Source of the DNA: Roseomonas sp.
GTDB taxonomy: Bacteria; Pseudomonadota; Alphaproteobacteria; Acetobacterales; Acetobacteraceae
NCBI GenBank assembly: GCA_020249265.1
Contig: JADCGA010000011.1
Location: forward strand, 124,001 to 188,000
DNA: 64,000 nucleotides
Direction: 5' to 3'
Positions 1-8,908 of this stretch are shown in pieces. The notes under the pieces are model-generated. The model had not been told where the DNA came from. It worked only from the letters and a program-made list of their open reading frames with translations, and did no database searches. Numbering within the stretch: position 1 is the first letter of the stretch; every line of letters starts with the position of its first letter. The translations under genes and the position numbers were made by a program.

Positions 1-1798
1 GGTGTGTGTCCACCACAAACATATGTTCGCCATTGCGGGTAATCAGGCCGGATACCGCATAAACGCGCCCGACATCATCGCGCTTGCCGATGATATCCAG
101 CACGTGATGCCACTGATCCATCCAATCCTGCGTGCCGCCGCACAGCGCGGCATCCACCAGCCCCGCTTCCAGCAATAGTGAAGCCGCAACCGCAGGGCGT
201 GTGGCCACATGGCGCGCGGCAGCATCCGGCGGTACACCACGGCGCGACACCTTGCTGCGATACAGATCCACCAGCGGGCCGAAGATTTCCGTATCGCGTG
301 AGGGATCAAGCACTTTCACGCTATCGCCGACCGACATGCGCAAGCCCAACGCCTCACAGCGCGCGGTGATCACATCGGCGCGGCCAATCAGATAAGGTTC
401 GGCAATGCCTTCATCCAACACGGATTGTACGGCGCGGAGCGTGCGCTCATCCTCACCTTCCGCATAGGCGATGCGGCGCGGGCGCTTGCGCGCGGCTTCG
501 AACACCGGGCGCATGAGGTTGCCGGAACGAAACACATTGCGTTCCAGCCGGCGGCGATAGGCGCTGAAATCCTCAATCGGGCGTGTGGCAACACCGCTTG
601 CCATGGCAGCCCGCGCCACCGCCGGCGCCACTTCCAGAATCAAGCGCGGATCAAAGGGTTTCGGGATGATGTAATCCGGCCCGAAAATCGGTGCCTGACC
701 GCCATAAGCCGCCGCCACAACTTCGGAAGCTTCAACGCGCGCTAAAGCGGCGATGGCATCGACGGCGGCGACCTTCATTTCCTCATTGATGGTCGTGGCG
801 CCGACATCCAAGGCGCCCCGGAAGATGAAGGGAAAGCACAGAACATTATTGACCTGGTTCGGATAATCCGTGCGCCCCGTCGCCACAATCGCATCCGGGC
901 GCGCGGCGCGCACCGCTTCGGGCAGGATTTCCGGCTCGGGATTGGCCAGCGCCAAGACCAAGGGGTTGGGTGCCAGCAGCTTCAGCCATTCCGGCTTCAG
1001 CACACGCGGCGCGGAAAGACCAAGGAAGATATCAGCGCCGGGCAGCGCATCCTGCAAACTGCGCGCATTCGTCTCGATCGCCCATTTGGCCTTGTAGGGA
1101 TCAAGATCATCGCGCCCCCTATGCACCACGCCGCCAATATCGCAGATGGTCACGTTTTCGCGCTTCAGGCCCATGGCGACCAGCAGATCAAGGCAAGCAA
1201 GCGCCGCCGCACCCCCGCCGGTATTGACCAGGCGCACATCTTCAAGCCGCTTGCCTTGCAGCAGAAGCGCATTCCGCACCGCAGCCGCCACAATAATCGC
1301 CGTGCCGTGCTGGTCATCATGAAAGACCGGAATGCGCATGCGTTCACGCAGCCGCCGTTCAACCTCAAAGCATTCAGGCGCCTTGATGTCTTCCAGATTG
1401 ATCGCACCGAAGGAGGGTTCCAGCGCGGCAATCACCTCGATCAGCTTGTCGGGGTCGCGTTCGTCAATTTCGATGTCAATCGAATCAATGCCGGCGAATT
1501 TCTGAAACAGAACCGCCTTGCCTTCCATCACGGGCTTCGACGCCAGCGCACCGATGGCGCCAAGGCCCAGCACCGCAGTGCCATTGGTAATTACCGCCAC
1601 CAGATTGCCGCGCGCGGTATAGTCAAAAGCAGCGCGCGGGTCGGCGGCTATCGCCTCACACGCGGCGGCGACACCGGGGGAATAGGCCAGGCCAAGGTCG
1701 CGCTGGGTTTCCATCCGCTTGGTCGGCGTGATGGAAAGCTTCCCGGGGCGGGGTAGCCGGTGGTAATCCAGCGCGGCTCTGCGGAAATCATCATCCAT
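1..1798 (-). CDS. maeB: Malic enzyme with C-terminal phosphotransacetylase-like domain (MaeB type), cut by window start
   Basis: Cytosolic oxidative decarboxylation of malate to pyruvate with reduction of NAD(P)+. 599 codons are visible and the gene runs off base 1; the family is usually about 750-770 residues, so roughly 150 C-terminal residues are missing. The ATG at 1798 follows AAGGG at a 7-base spacing. Malic domain: LAYSPGV with the catalytic Tyr at residue 39, [18 protein letters not shown] (catalytic Lys) and [10 protein letters not shown]. The dinucleotide-binding part contains [21 protein letters not shown]-like domain starts near residue 430 ([16 protein letters not shown]); in MaeB proteins it is usually regulatory rather than catalytic. 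A tRNA-Leu gene ends 40 bases upstream on the same strand. A second complete paralogue lies at 50492-52795. NAD versus NADP preference cannot be read from sequence. Confidence 0.93.
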   Translation of the reverse strand, partial: MDDDFRRAALDYHRLPRPGKLSITPTKRMETQRDLGLAYSPGVAAACEAIAADPRAAFDYTARGNLVAVITNGTAVLGLGAIGALASKPVMEGKAVLFQKFAGIDSIDIEIDERDPDKLIEVIAALEPSFGAINLEDIKAPECFEVERRLRERMRIPVFHDDQHGTAIIVAAAVRNALLLQGKRLEDVRLVNTGGGAAALACLDLLVAMGLKRENVTICDIGGVVHRGRDDLDPYKAKWAIETNARSLQDALPGADIFLGLSAPRVLKPEWLKLLAPNPLVLALANPEPEILPEAVRAARPDAIVATGRTDYPNQVNNVLCFPFIFRGALDVGATTINEEMKVAAVDAIAALARVEASEVVAAAYGGQAPIFGPDYIIPKPFDPRLILEVAPAVARAAMASGVATRPIEDFSAYRRRLERNVFRSGNLMRPVFEAARKRPRRIAYAEGEDERTLRAVQSVLDEGIAEPYLIGRADVITARCEALGLRMSVGDSVKVLDPSRDTEIFGPLVDLYRSKVSRRGVPPDAAARHVATRPAVAASLLLEAGLVDAALCGGTQDWMDQWHHVLDIIGKRDDVGRVYAVSGLITRNGEHMFVVDTH

Positions 1799-1838
1799 GA
1801 GGGCACCCTTACCCGGCAACACCCGAAAGAGTGAAATA

Positions 1839-1924
1839 TGGTGCGGCCAAGAAGATTCGAACTTCCACGGGGTTTCCCCCACCAGCACCTCAAGCTGGCG
1901 CGTCTACCATTCCGCCATGGCCGC
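1839..1924 (-). tRNA. tRNA-Leu (anticodon GAG)
   Basis: Read on the minus strand, the 86-base segment folds as a class II tRNA. Acceptor arms GCGGCCA (5') and TGGCCGC pair perfectly and are followed by discriminator A and an encoded CCA (1839-1841). The anticodon stem CCAGC/GCTGG encloses TTGAGGT, so the anticodon is GAG at 1889-1891. A long variable arm (GGTGGGGGAAACCCCGT region) is typical of tRNA-Leu, and the T loop contains GTTCGAATC. It lies in the narrow gap between lipB (divergent) and the malic enzyme. Confidence 0.96.
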
Positions 1925-1944
1925 AAACCAGGTAGAAGGCGGGC

Positions 1945-1973
1945 GCTATAGCCGATGAACGCGCTGCCATCAA
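1945..1973 (-). promoter_or_regulatory. Candidate sigma70 promoter for tRNA-Leu, inside the 5' end of lipB
   Basis: On the minus strand TTGATG (1973-1968) and TATAGC (1950-1945) are separated by exactly 17 bases. Transcription would begin near 1938, about 14 bases before the mature tRNA 5' end at 1924. The -35 box overlaps lipB codons 5-7. Assigned by consensus match and spacing only. Confidence 0.5.
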
Positions 1974-2617
1974 CGCCCGCCCTTGAATGGGAAACCCTGC
2001 CGGGCCTCACCCCCTATGCCGAGACGCTGGCACGCATGGAAGCGCGCGCGGCGGCCATTCGCGCGGGCCTGGCGGGGGAGGCCGTGTGGCTGGTGGAACA
2101 CCCGCCGAGCTACACCGCCGGCACCTCGGCCCGCGCTGAGGATTTGCACGATGCCCGCTTTCCCGTGTTTGAGGCCGGGCGGGGCGGGCAATGGACCTAT
2201 CACGGGCCGGGGCAGCGCACGGGGTATGTTATGCTCGATCTGCACCGCCCCCATGGCGGCATCCCGGCGCGCGATGTGCGCGCCTTTGTGGCCGGGCTCG
2301 AAGAATGGCTGATCCTGACGCTGGCCCATTTCGGCGTGCAGGGCGAAAGGCGCGAAGGCCGGGTTGGCATTTGGGTCGCGGACAAGGCGACAGGTCAGGA
2401 GGCGAAGATCGGCGCCATTGGGGTGCGTGTGACGCGCTGGGTGTCCTGGCATGGCGTAGCGTTGAATGTGGCGCCCGATCTCGGCCATTTCGGCGGCATT
2501 GTGCCCTGCGGCATTGCGGAACATGGCGTGACCAGCCTGCATGCGCTCGGCATTTCGGTCAGCATGGCGGAAGTGGATCAGGCGCTGCGCCATGCTTGGG
2601 GCCAAGTTTTCGGCTGA
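1955..2617 (+). CDS. lipB: Octanoyltransferase LipB
   Basis: Transfers octanoyl groups from acyl carrier protein to the lipoyl domains of 2-oxoacid dehydrogenases and the glycine cleavage H protein, the first step of lipoate synthesis (cytosol). 220 residues, normal for the family. Signature blocks are [12 protein letters not shown] (around residue 75), KIGAIGVRV with the conserved Lys at 151, and IVPCGI with the catalytic Cys at 185. The ATG at 1955 is only 30 bases from the divergent tRNA and has no clear Shine-Dalgarno, so the message may have a very short leader. A lipA partner is not in the window. Confidence 0.95.
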   Translation: MNALPSTPALEWETLPGLTPYAETLARMEARAAAIRAGLAGEAVWLVEHPPSYTAGTSARAEDLHDARFPVFEAGRGGQWTYHGPGQRTGYVMLDLHRPHGGIPARDVRAFVAGLEEWLILTLAHFGVQGERREGRVGIWVADKATGQEAKIGAIGVRVTRWVSWHGVALNVAPDLGHFGGIVPCGIAEHGVTSLHALGISVSMAEVDQALRHAWGQVFG

Positions 2618-2684
2618 ATCCTAGGCTGCGAATCGGCAGGTTTTCCGTTAAAGCGACATCTCCCGGCCAACGGAGCCCCCGCCC

Positions 2685-3152
2685 ATGCACATCCCCATCG
2701 CGTCCGACCATGCCGGCCTGCCGCTCAAACAGGCGCTGATCGCCGCCCTGGCAGCCGAGGGGCTGAGTTTCGATGATCTCGGCACCCATGGCCCTGAATC
2801 GGTGGATTACCCGGATTTCGCCCATGCGGTCTCAGCCAAGGTGGCAGGCACCGAAGCCTTCGGCATTCTGGTCTGCGGCACTGGGATTGGCATGGCAATC
2901 GCCGCCAATCGCCACCCCGGCATCCGCGCTGCCGTGCTGCATAACGCGACCGAAGCGCGGCTCACCCGCGCCCATAACAACGCCAATATCGCCTGCCTCG
3001 GCGCCCGCACGACGGGGATCGAGGTTGCGCTGGATGCCATCCGGGCTTTTCTGGCCTCACCCTTTGAAGGCGGGCGGCATGTAGGGCGGGTACAAAAACT
3101 TGATCCAGCGCTTGCCAAGCAGGGCGCGGCGGGCGCAAAAACAACGTCATGA
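2685..3152 (+). CDS. rpiB: Ribose 5-phosphate isomerase B
   Basis: Interconverts ribose 5-phosphate and ribulose 5-phosphate in the pentose phosphate pathway. 155 residues, RpiB/LacAB fold. [11 protein letters not shown] carries the Asp8-His9 pair; [16 protein letters not shown] carries the catalytic-base Cys64; [17 protein letters not shown] binds the phosphate end. The start follows an ACGGAGC motif about 12 bases upstream. Its stop overlaps the glyA start by four bases (ATGA), the RpiB-GlyA-NrdR coupling often seen in alphaproteobacteria. The last 20 or so residues (after FEGGRH) diverge from the usual end and are of unknown role. Confidence 0.95.
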   Translation: MHIPIASDHAGLPLKQALIAALAAEGLSFDDLGTHGPESVDYPDFAHAVSAKVAGTEAFGILVCGTGIGMAIAANRHPGIRAAVLHNATEARLTRAHNNANIACLGARTTGIEVALDAIRAFLASPFEGGRHVGRVQKLDPALAKQGAAGAKTTS

Positions 3153-4486
3153 AAACTCCCCTCCCTGCCCTGGTCCGTGCGCCGGAAGGCCTCGGCGCCG
3201 CCCCGCCCCCTGCCGGCTTTTTCACCGCGAGCCTCGCCGCATCCGATCCTGAAATTGCCGCCGCCGTGGCGCAGGAATTGGAACGCGAACAGGATGGGAT
3301 TGAGCTGATCGCCTCAGAAAACATCGTCTCCCGCGCTGTGATGGAAGCGCAGGGGTCGGTGATGACGAATAAATACGCCGAGGGCTATCCGGGCCGGCGC
3401 TATTATGGCGGCTGCGAGGCGGTGGATATCGCCGAAAGGCTTGCGATTGAGCGCGCCTGCAAGCTGTTTGGGTGCGGCTTCGCCAATGTGCAGCCGCATT
3501 CGGGCGCGCAGGCCAATCAGGCGGTTTTCCTGGCGCTGCTGCAGCCAGGCGATTGCATCATGGGGCTTGATCTGGCGGCCGGTGGGCATTTGACGCATGG
3601 GTCACCCGCAAATCTTTCCGGCAAATGGTTCAAGCCGGTGCCCTATACGGTGCGCCGCGAAGACCAGCAGATTGATATGGCGGAAGTGGCGCGCATTGCG
3701 CGTGAAGCGAAGCCAAAGCTGATCATCGCCGGCGGCAGCGCCTATGCCCGCATTTGGGATTTCGCGGCCTTCCGCGCCATTGCCGATGAAGTCGGCGCCT
3801 ATTTTCTGGTGGATATGGCGCATTTCGCAGGCCTGGTTGCCGGCGGTGCGCATCCTTCGCCCTTCCCGCATGCGCATGTGGCAACAACCACCACGCACAA
3901 AACTTTGCGTGGGCCGCGCGGTGGGATGATTCTGACGGATGACGAAGCGCTGGCGAAGAAATTCAACAGCGCTGTTTTCCCGGGCCTGCAAGGCGGGCCA
4001 CTGATGCATGTGATCGCGGCCAAGGCGGTGGCGTTCGGGGAAGCGCTGCGCCCGGAATTCCGCACCTATTCGCGCCAGATCGTCGCCAATGCCAAGGCGC
4101 TGGCGGGGGAATTGCAAGCGCAGGGTTTGGATCTGGTGACGGGCGGCACGGATAATCATTTGTTGCTGGTTGATCTGCGGCCCAAGAAACTCACCGGTAA
4201 GGTCGCGGAAGCGGCGCTTAATCGCGCGCATCTGACCTGCAACAAGAACGCCATTCCCTTCGACCCCGAAAAGCCGATGGTGACATCCGGTGTGCGCCTT
4301 GGCACGCCCGCCGGCACCACGCGCGGCTTTGGGGAGGCGGAATTCCGCCAAATCGGCAAGCTGATCGGCGAAGTGCTGGATGGCGCGGCGCGGGCCAATG
4401 ATGAAGCCGGCAATGGCGCGGTGGAAGCTTCGGTGAAGGTGCGGGTGATGGAGCTCTGCCATCGCTTCCCGATCTATCCGGCATGA
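3149..4486 (+). CDS. glyA: Serine hydroxymethyltransferase
   Basis: PLP enzyme converting serine and tetrahydrofolate to glycine and 5,10-methylene-tetrahydrofolate, the main source of one-carbon units. 445 residues, slightly longer than the usual 415-435 because of a Pro/Ala-rich N-terminal extension of about 28 residues. [10 protein letters not shown] and [14 protein letters not shown] are the classic N-terminal blocks. The PLP Schiff-base Lys is residue 251 in [14 protein letters not shown]. The start overlaps the rpiB stop and the stop overlaps the nrdR start (both ATGA), so the three genes are probably translationally coupled. Confidence 0.97.
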   Translation: MKTPLPALVRAPEGLGAAPPPAGFFTASLAASDPEIAAAVAQELEREQDGIELIASENIVSRAVMEAQGSVMTNKYAEGYPGRRYYGGCEAVDIAERLAIERACKLFGCGFANVQPHSGAQANQAVFLALLQPGDCIMGLDLAAGGHLTHGSPANLSGKWFKPVPYTVRREDQQIDMAEVARIAREAKPKLIIAGGSAYARIWDFAAFRAIADEVGAYFLVDMAHFAGLVAGGAHPSPFPHAHVATTTTHKTLRGPRGGMILTDDEALAKKFNSAVFPGLQGGPLMHVIAAKAVAFGEALRPEFRTYSRQIVANAKALAGELQAQGLDLVTGGTDNHLLLVDLRPKKLTGKVAEAALNRAHLTCNKNAIPFDPEKPMVTSGVRLGTPAGTTRGFGEAEFRQIGKLIGEVLDGAARANDEAGNGAVEASVKVRVMELCHRFPIYPA

Positions 4487-4938
4487 AGTGCCCCTTCTGC
4501 GGATTTGACGATACGCAGGTGAAGGATAGCCGCCCGGCGGAAGATAGCGCGGCCATTCGCCGCCGCCGCGCCTGCACAGAATGCGGCGCGCGCTTCACGA
4601 CGTTTGAACGGGTGCAACTGCGCGAGATTACCATCATCAAAACCGATGGCCGGCGCGTGCCGTTTGAACGGGAAAAGCTTGCGCGGTCCATTCGCGTGGC
4701 ACTCCGCAAACGCCCGGTGGATGAAGACCGCATCGAAAAACTAGTCAATTCCATCCAGCGGCGCCTGGAAACCGAAGGCGAAAGCGACATCCCCTCCAAC
4801 AAGATCGGGGAGATTGTGATGGAAACGCTGAAGGAATTGGATCAAGTGGCCTATGTGCGCTTCGCCAGCGTCTATCGCAATTTTGGCGAGGCGAAGGATT
4901 TCCAGTCCTTTTTGGGCGAATTGGGGCGGAAGGAATAG
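4483..4938 (+). CDS. nrdR: Transcriptional repressor NrdR
   Basis: Zinc-ribbon and ATP-cone repressor that senses dATP/ATP and shuts down ribonucleotide reductase operons. 151 residues, full length. Zinc ribbon Cys3, Cys6, Cys31, Cys34 (MKCPFCG and ACTECG) is followed by an ATP-cone from about residue 47 ([16 protein letters not shown]). Coupled to glyA by a 4-base overlap, linking one-carbon supply with deoxyribonucleotide control. Its ribonucleotide reductase targets are not in this window. A hairpin repeat begins immediately after the TAG. Confidence 0.96.
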   Translation: MKCPFCGFDDTQVKDSRPAEDSAAIRRRRACTECGARFTTFERVQLREITIIKTDGRRVPFEREKLARSIRVALRKRPVDEDRIEKLVNSIQRRLETEGESDIPSNKIGEIVMETLKELDQVAYVRFASVYRNFGEAKDFQSFLGELGRKE

Positions 4939-4993
4939 AGCATTTTCAAGCCAAGTGCACTCACTTGGCGACTCGGAAAATGCGACCAAACAA
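4939..4993 (+). repeat. Dispersed intergenic hairpin repeat, copy A
   Basis: A 55-base unit directly after the nrdR stop. It matches copy B (33057-33111) at 52 of 55 positions. It folds as nested inverted repeats: GCATTTTC pairs with GAAAATGC outside, CCAAGTG with CACTTGG inside. A single-stranded tail, GACCAAACAA, is conserved in both copies. It may act as a terminator or mRNA-stabilising hairpin, but its sequence conservation marks it as a repeat family. Confidence 0.85.
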
Positions 4994-4997
4994 GGGT

Positions 4998-5041
4998 CTA
5001 GAGCATGTCTGATGAGCCATTGCGAAACGGGCATGCTCTAG
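4998..5041. repeat. Inverted repeat CTAGAGCATG/CATGCTCTAG
   Basis: Perfect 10-base arms at 4998-5007 and 5032-5041 enclose a 24-base loop. It resembles the GAGCATG...CATGCTC palindromes scattered through many alphaproteobacterial genomes. It sits immediately beside hairpin repeat copy A, so the 136-base nrdR-ribD gap is largely repeat sequence. It could serve as a transcription barrier ahead of ribD. Confidence 0.75.
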
Positions 5042-5074
5042 CGCCCATTCGGCGCTTGCCCTCATGATGCTGCG

Positions 5075-6178
5075 ATGAATGATGATCTGCTTCACATGCG
5101 CGCGGCACTCGCCCTGGCGCGGCGGGGCCTGGGCAATGCCTGGCCGAACCCCGCCGTAGGCTGCGTGCTGGTGAAGGATGGGCGCGTGATAGGCCGCGGC
5201 TGGACCCAGCCCGGCGGGCGCCCCCATGCGGAGACTGAGGCGCTGCGCCGCGCCGGCGATGCGGCGCGCGGCGCCACGGCTTATGTGACGCTGGAGCCCT
5301 GTTCCCATCACGGTCGCACGCCACCCTGTTGTGAGGCTTTGGCGGAAGCCGGCGTTGCCCGTGTGGTGATGGCGATGCGTGATCCTGATCCGCGCGTGAA
5401 TGGCCGCGGCCTGGCCATGCTGCGCGGTGCCGGGATTGCCGTGGAAGAAGGGCTTTTGGAAGCCGAAGCCCGCGCGCTCAATGCCGGGTTTTTCCGCCGC
5501 ATTCAGGCCGGCATGCCGGTGGTGACGCTGAAGCTTGCCTCCACGCTGGATGGCCGCATCGCCACCGCTTCCGGTGAAAGCCGCTGGATCACCGGCGAAG
5601 CCGCGCGGCGCGAAGTGCATGCGCTGCGCGCGCGGCATGATGCGATTTTGGTGGGTTCCGGCACCGTGCTCGCCGATGACCCGGACCTGACTTGCCGGCT
5701 TCCAGGCATGGAACGCGTGCCCATGTTGCGCGTGGTGGCGGATACCAGGCTGCGCACGCCACCCAGCGCCCGGTTGGTGCAAAGTGCCAGGGTGGCGCCG
5801 GTGCTGGTGATTACCGCGCCTGGCCATCCGCCGGCGGCGCAGGCGCCCTTCATTGCCGCCGGGGCGGACATCATCACCGCCCCCGCCCATGCTGGCGGCG
5901 GGCTTGATCTGCCTTCCCTGCTGCGCACCCTGGGCCGGCGCGGCGTGACGCGCGTGCTGGCCGAAGGCGGCGCGGGGCTTGCGGCGGCGCTGCTCCGGCA
6001 GGGGTTGGTGGACCGGCTGGCTTGGTTCCATGCCCCCGCCGTGATCGGTGGCGATGGGCATCCGGCGACTGAGGGCTTGCGTCTTGCCGCGCTCAGCGCC
6101 ATGCCTCGTTTTCATCGCACTGCCCTGAGGGCGATTGGCGATGATATGCTCTCTGAATTCGAACGCATTGGGGATTAG
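5075..6178 (+). CDS. ribD: Bifunctional diaminohydroxyphosphoribosylaminopyrimidine deaminase / 5-amino-6-(5-phosphoribosylamino)uracil reductase
   Basis: Steps two and three of riboflavin synthesis. 367 residues, two domains. The N-terminal cytidine-deaminase-like domain has zinc ligands His51 (PHAETEAL, catalytic Glu53), Cys76 (PCSHHGRTPPC) and Cys85. The C-terminal RibD_C NADPH reductase domain starts near residue 145 (VVTLKLASTLDGRIA) and contains VGSGTVLADDPDL and LAEGGAGLAAALL. First gene of a riboflavin run ending in nusB-thiL. No FMN riboswitch-like conserved blocks are visible upstream; the gap holds repeats instead. An internal Met8 is an alternative start. Confidence 0.95.
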   Translation: MNDDLLHMRAALALARRGLGNAWPNPAVGCVLVKDGRVIGRGWTQPGGRPHAETEALRRAGDAARGATAYVTLEPCSHHGRTPPCCEALAEAGVARVVMAMRDPDPRVNGRGLAMLRGAGIAVEEGLLEAEARALNAGFFRRIQAGMPVVTLKLASTLDGRIATASGESRWITGEAARREVHALRARHDAILVGSGTVLADDPDLTCRLPGMERVPMLRVVADTRLRTPPSARLVQSARVAPVLVITAPGHPPAAQAPFIAAGADIITAPAHAGGGLDLPSLLRTLGRRGVTRVLAEGGAGLAAALLRQGLVDRLAWFHAPAVIGGDGHPATEGLRLAALSAMPRFHRTALRAIGDDMLSEFERIGD

Positions 6179-6182
6179 CGCC

Positions 6183-6794
6183 ATGTTCACCGGCATTGTC
6201 ACAGCGCTTGGCACGGTCAGAGAGGTGCAGCCGATTGGCGGTGGCCACGATCTGCGGCTCGTGATGGGCGTGACCCCCGATTTTCTGCTGCAACCAACGC
6301 CGGCTGTCCTGGGCGCTTCCATTTGCTGTTCGGGCGTCTGCCTGACGGTGGTGCAGTTGTCAGCGGATTCCTTCAGCGTGGATGCCTCGGCCGAGACGGT
6401 CGCCAAAACCACTTTGGGCACCTGGAAAAAAGGCGCCAAGGTCAATCTGGAACGGGCGCTGAAACTGGGCGATGAATTGGGCGGGCATTTGGTCTCGGGC
6501 CATGTGGATGGCGTGGCGGAGGTGATTTCCGCGACGCCCGAAAATGCCTCCGTCCGCTGGCGCTTCCGCGCACCGGAGGCTTTGGCGCCTTTCATCGCGC
6601 CCAAGGGATCGGTCGCGCTTGATGGTGTTTCATTGACGGTGAATGAGGTTGACGGCGCGACATTCGGCGTCAACATCATCCCCCATACCGCCGCGATGAC
6701 GGGCTTTGGCACGTTGCAGCCCGGTGATCGCGTCAATATCGAAATAGACACGCTGGCCCGTTACGTCGCCCGCATGATGGAGTTCAGGGTATGA
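6183..6794 (+). CDS. ribE: Riboflavin synthase, alpha chain
   Basis: Dismutation of two 6,7-dimethyl-8-ribityllumazine molecules to riboflavin, the last step of the pathway. 203 residues in two homologous lumazine-binding repeats. The start at 6183 gives the hallmark N-terminus MFTGIVTALGTV; an upstream in-frame ATG would add 16 residues inside ribD and is rejected. ASICCSGVCLTVV and the paired GSVALDGVSLTVNEV are the repeat signatures; GGHLVSGHVDGVAEV is the linker region. Four bases after ribD, and its stop overlaps the ribBA start by four bases. Confidence 0.95.
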   Translation: MFTGIVTALGTVREVQPIGGGHDLRLVMGVTPDFLLQPTPAVLGASICCSGVCLTVVQLSADSFSVDASAETVAKTTLGTWKKGAKVNLERALKLGDELGGHLVSGHVDGVAEVISATPENASVRWRFRAPEALAPFIAPKGSVALDGVSLTVNEVDGATFGVNIIPHTAAMTGFGTLQPGDRVNIEIDTLARYVARMMEFRV

Positions 6795-7930
6795 CTTCCC
6801 ATTCAAGCAATACCGCCGTCCGTACTTCCTTCGCCGACTTCATCTCGCCCACCGAGGAATTGCTGGAAGAAGCGCGGCGCGGGCGCATGTTCATCCTGGT
6901 GGATGATGAAGACCGCGAGAATGAGGGTGATCTTGTGATCCCCGCGCAATTCGCGACGCCGGATGCGATCAATTTCATGGCGCGTTATGCGCGCGGCCTG
7001 ATCTGCCTTTCCATGACGCGTGCGCGGGTGGATCAATTGGGCCTGCCGCTGATGGCGCAATCCAATGGCACGCGGCATGAAACCGCCTTCACCGTTTCCA
7101 TTGAAGCGCGTGATGGCGTGACCACGGGGATTTCAGCGGCGGATCGTGCGCGCACTGTCGCGGTTGCGATCAATCCTGAATTGGGTCGGGAACATATCGT
7201 CACCCCCGGCCATGTCTTTCCGCTGGTGGCGCGGGAAGGGGGCACACTGGTGCGTACGGGGCATACGGAAGCGGCGGTGGATTTCGCGCGTCTTGCGGGG
7301 CTCAATCCCTCCGGCGTCATTTGTGAGATCATGAATGATGACGGCACCATGGCGCGCATGCCGGATCTGGTGGCCTTCGCGCAGCATCATGGCCTGAAGC
7401 TTGGCACGATTGCGGATTTGATCGCGCACCGCCGCCGCACGGAAAAGCTGGTGCGCCGTGTGCAGGAAGGCGAGGTTGAGCAGGCTATCGGCGGCACTTG
7501 GCGCGCCATTGTCTATGAAAGCACGGCAGCACCAGGGGAGCATCTGGCGCTGGTGAAGGGTGATGTCAGCACCGATGCGCCGGTGCTGGTGCGCATGCAT
7601 GCGGCATCTCTGTTCCGTGAGGTTATCTCTGGCCGCGGGCTTGGCGATTTGCATGCGGCGATGCGCATGATTGATGCGGCCGGGCGCGGCGTGGTGGTGC
7701 TATTGCGCGACCCTCGGCCAGATGCGCTTTCCATTCGCCTGAAGCGCGGCGCCACGAATGCGATTGCGCCGGAAATCCGCGATTACGGCATTGGCGCGCA
7801 GATCCTGGAAGATCTTGGCGTGAAGCGGATCATTCGGCTTTCGAATAATCCACGCCCGCTGATTGGGCTTGAAGGCTATGGCCTGCAAGTGCTGGAAACC
7901 CGCCCCCTTCCTTCGGAGAAAATACCATGA
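6791..7930 (+). CDS. ribBA: 3,4-dihydroxy-2-butanone 4-phosphate synthase fused to a degenerate GTP cyclohydrolase II domain (RibBX-like)
   Basis: 379 residues. The N-terminal DHBP synthase domain (about 25-230) is intact: [38 protein letters not shown] and [14 protein letters not shown]. It should convert ribulose 5-phosphate to the four-carbon riboflavin precursor. The C-terminal half is recognisably GTP cyclohydrolase II-like but lacks the three zinc cysteines of active RibA (motifs HSECLTGD and RCDCG). Here the region reads [11 protein letters not shown] from Met269 and then [12 protein letters not shown] cyclohydrolase activity is therefore unlikely; a separate ribA would be expected elsewhere. 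Coupled to ribE and ribH by 4-base overlaps. Confidence 0.92.
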   Translation: MTSHSSNTAVRTSFADFISPTEELLEEARRGRMFILVDDEDRENEGDLVIPAQFATPDAINFMARYARGLICLSMTRARVDQLGLPLMAQSNGTRHETAFTVSIEARDGVTTGISAADRARTVAVAINPELGREHIVTPGHVFPLVAREGGTLVRTGHTEAAVDFARLAGLNPSGVICEIMNDDGTMARMPDLVAFAQHHGLKLGTIADLIAHRRRTEKLVRRVQEGEVEQAIGGTWRAIVYESTAAPGEHLALVKGDVSTDAPVLVRMHAASLFREVISGRGLGDLHAAMRMIDAAGRGVVVLLRDPRPDALSIRLKRGATNAIAPEIRDYGIGAQILEDLGVKRIIRLSNNPRPLIGLEGYGLQVLETRPLPSEKIP

Positions 7931-8409
7931 GCACGATTAATTCCCCCACACGCGGCCGCGCGCATCTTGCCGGCGACGCACCGCGCATTCTGGTGATCCA
8001 GGCGCCCTATTACCGCAATGTTGTCGAAGGCATGCGCCTTGGTGCCATGGCGGTGTTTCAGGATTTGAAGGCCGAGGTTGAAACCGTTGATGTCGCGGGC
8101 GGTTTTGAATTGCCCGCCGCGCTGCGGATGGCGATGAAGGCCCGGCGGCGCTGGGATGGTTATTTGCTGCTGGGCTGTGTGGTGAAGGGTGAGACGGATC
8201 ACTACACCTTCATCTGTGATGCCATCTGCAAGGGTGTGATGGATATCGCTGTGGAAAGCGGTGCGCCGATTGGCTTTGGCTTGCTGACGGTGGACTCTCT
8301 GGCGCAGGCGGAAGCGCGTTCACGCCCTGATCGCATGAACAAAGGCATTGAAGCCGCGCATGCGCTGGTCGCGCAAATCGCCGTGGCGCGGAGCTGGGGG
8401 CTGGCATGA
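7927..8409 (+). CDS. ribH: 6,7-dimethyl-8-ribityllumazine synthase
   Basis: Condenses the pyrimidine and four-carbon intermediates to lumazine, the substrate of RibE; the family forms 60-mer capsids or smaller rings. 160 residues, full length. Signature blocks are VDVAGGFELPAALR, LLGCVVKGETDHYTFIC (with the catalytic His) and GAPIGFGLLTVDSLAQAEAR. ATGA overlaps at both ends join it to ribBA and nusB. Confidence 0.95.
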   Translation: MSTINSPTRGRAHLAGDAPRILVIQAPYYRNVVEGMRLGAMAVFQDLKAEVETVDVAGGFELPAALRMAMKARRRWDGYLLLGCVVKGETDHYTFICDAICKGVMDIAVESGAPIGFGLLTVDSLAQAEARSRPDRMNKGIEAAHALVAQIAVARSWGLA

Positions 8410-8900
8410 CAGCCGAAAGGCGCGCGCCTGCGCGCCCACGTACCGGCGCCCGCGTTGCTGCGGTGCAGGCGCTGTTCCAAAGTGAGCATACGGGTGAGAG
8501 TGTAGAGACCGTCGCGGATCAATTCATCCGCCATCGTATCGGCGCGCCTGCCGGCCCGATTGAATTTGAAGAAGGCGGCGTGCCGGAAGCGCATATTCCG
8601 CTGTTTCAGGCGATACTGAAGCAGGTGGCCGATCACGCTGAAGTGGCCGATGCCGCGATCATGGATTGCCTGCAAAAGGGATGGACTCTGGACCGGCTGG
8701 ACCCCGTGTTACGCGCCCTGCTGCGCGCTGCGACCGGCGAATTGATGCAGGCGCATGAACCGCCGGCGCGGGTGGTGATCAACGAATATCTGGATATCGC
8801 GGCGGGCTTTCTGGATGAGGAAGCAACGCGCTACGCCAATGGCATGTTGGATACGCTGGCGCATCGGCTGCGCCCGGCGGATTTCGCGCCGGGCGCCTGA
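8406..8900 (+). CDS. nusB: Transcription antitermination factor NusB
   Basis: RNA-binding component of the Nus antitermination complex acting on rRNA operons with NusE and boxA RNA. 164 residues with the NusB fold: RTGARVAAVQALFQSE near the N-terminus, WTLDRLDPVLRALLRAA in the middle and VVINEYLDIAAGFLDEEATRYANGML at the end, given here as family blocks. The ribH-nusB-thiL order is common in alphaproteobacteria. Start overlaps the ribH stop (ATGA). Confidence 0.94.
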   Translation: MTAERRAPARPRTGARVAAVQALFQSEHTGESVETVADQFIRHRIGAPAGPIEFEEGGVPEAHIPLFQAILKQVADHAEVADAAIMDCLQKGWTLDRLDPVLRALLRAATGELMQAHEPPARVVINEYLDIAAGFLDEEATRYANGMLDTLAHRLRPADFAPGA

Positions 8901-8908
8901 AGCGCGCC

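Noticed and set aside
4939-5074. FMN riboswitch ahead of the riboflavin genes
   Set aside because: None of the conserved riboswitch core blocks are visible; the gap is accounted for by two repeat elements.
4961-6751. A 596-codon open frame on the minus strand, antisense to ribD and ribE
   Set aside because: Sits exactly opposite well-supported enzymes, has a His/Arg/Ala-rich composition with no domain, and is explained by third-position GC bias keeping the opposite frame open.
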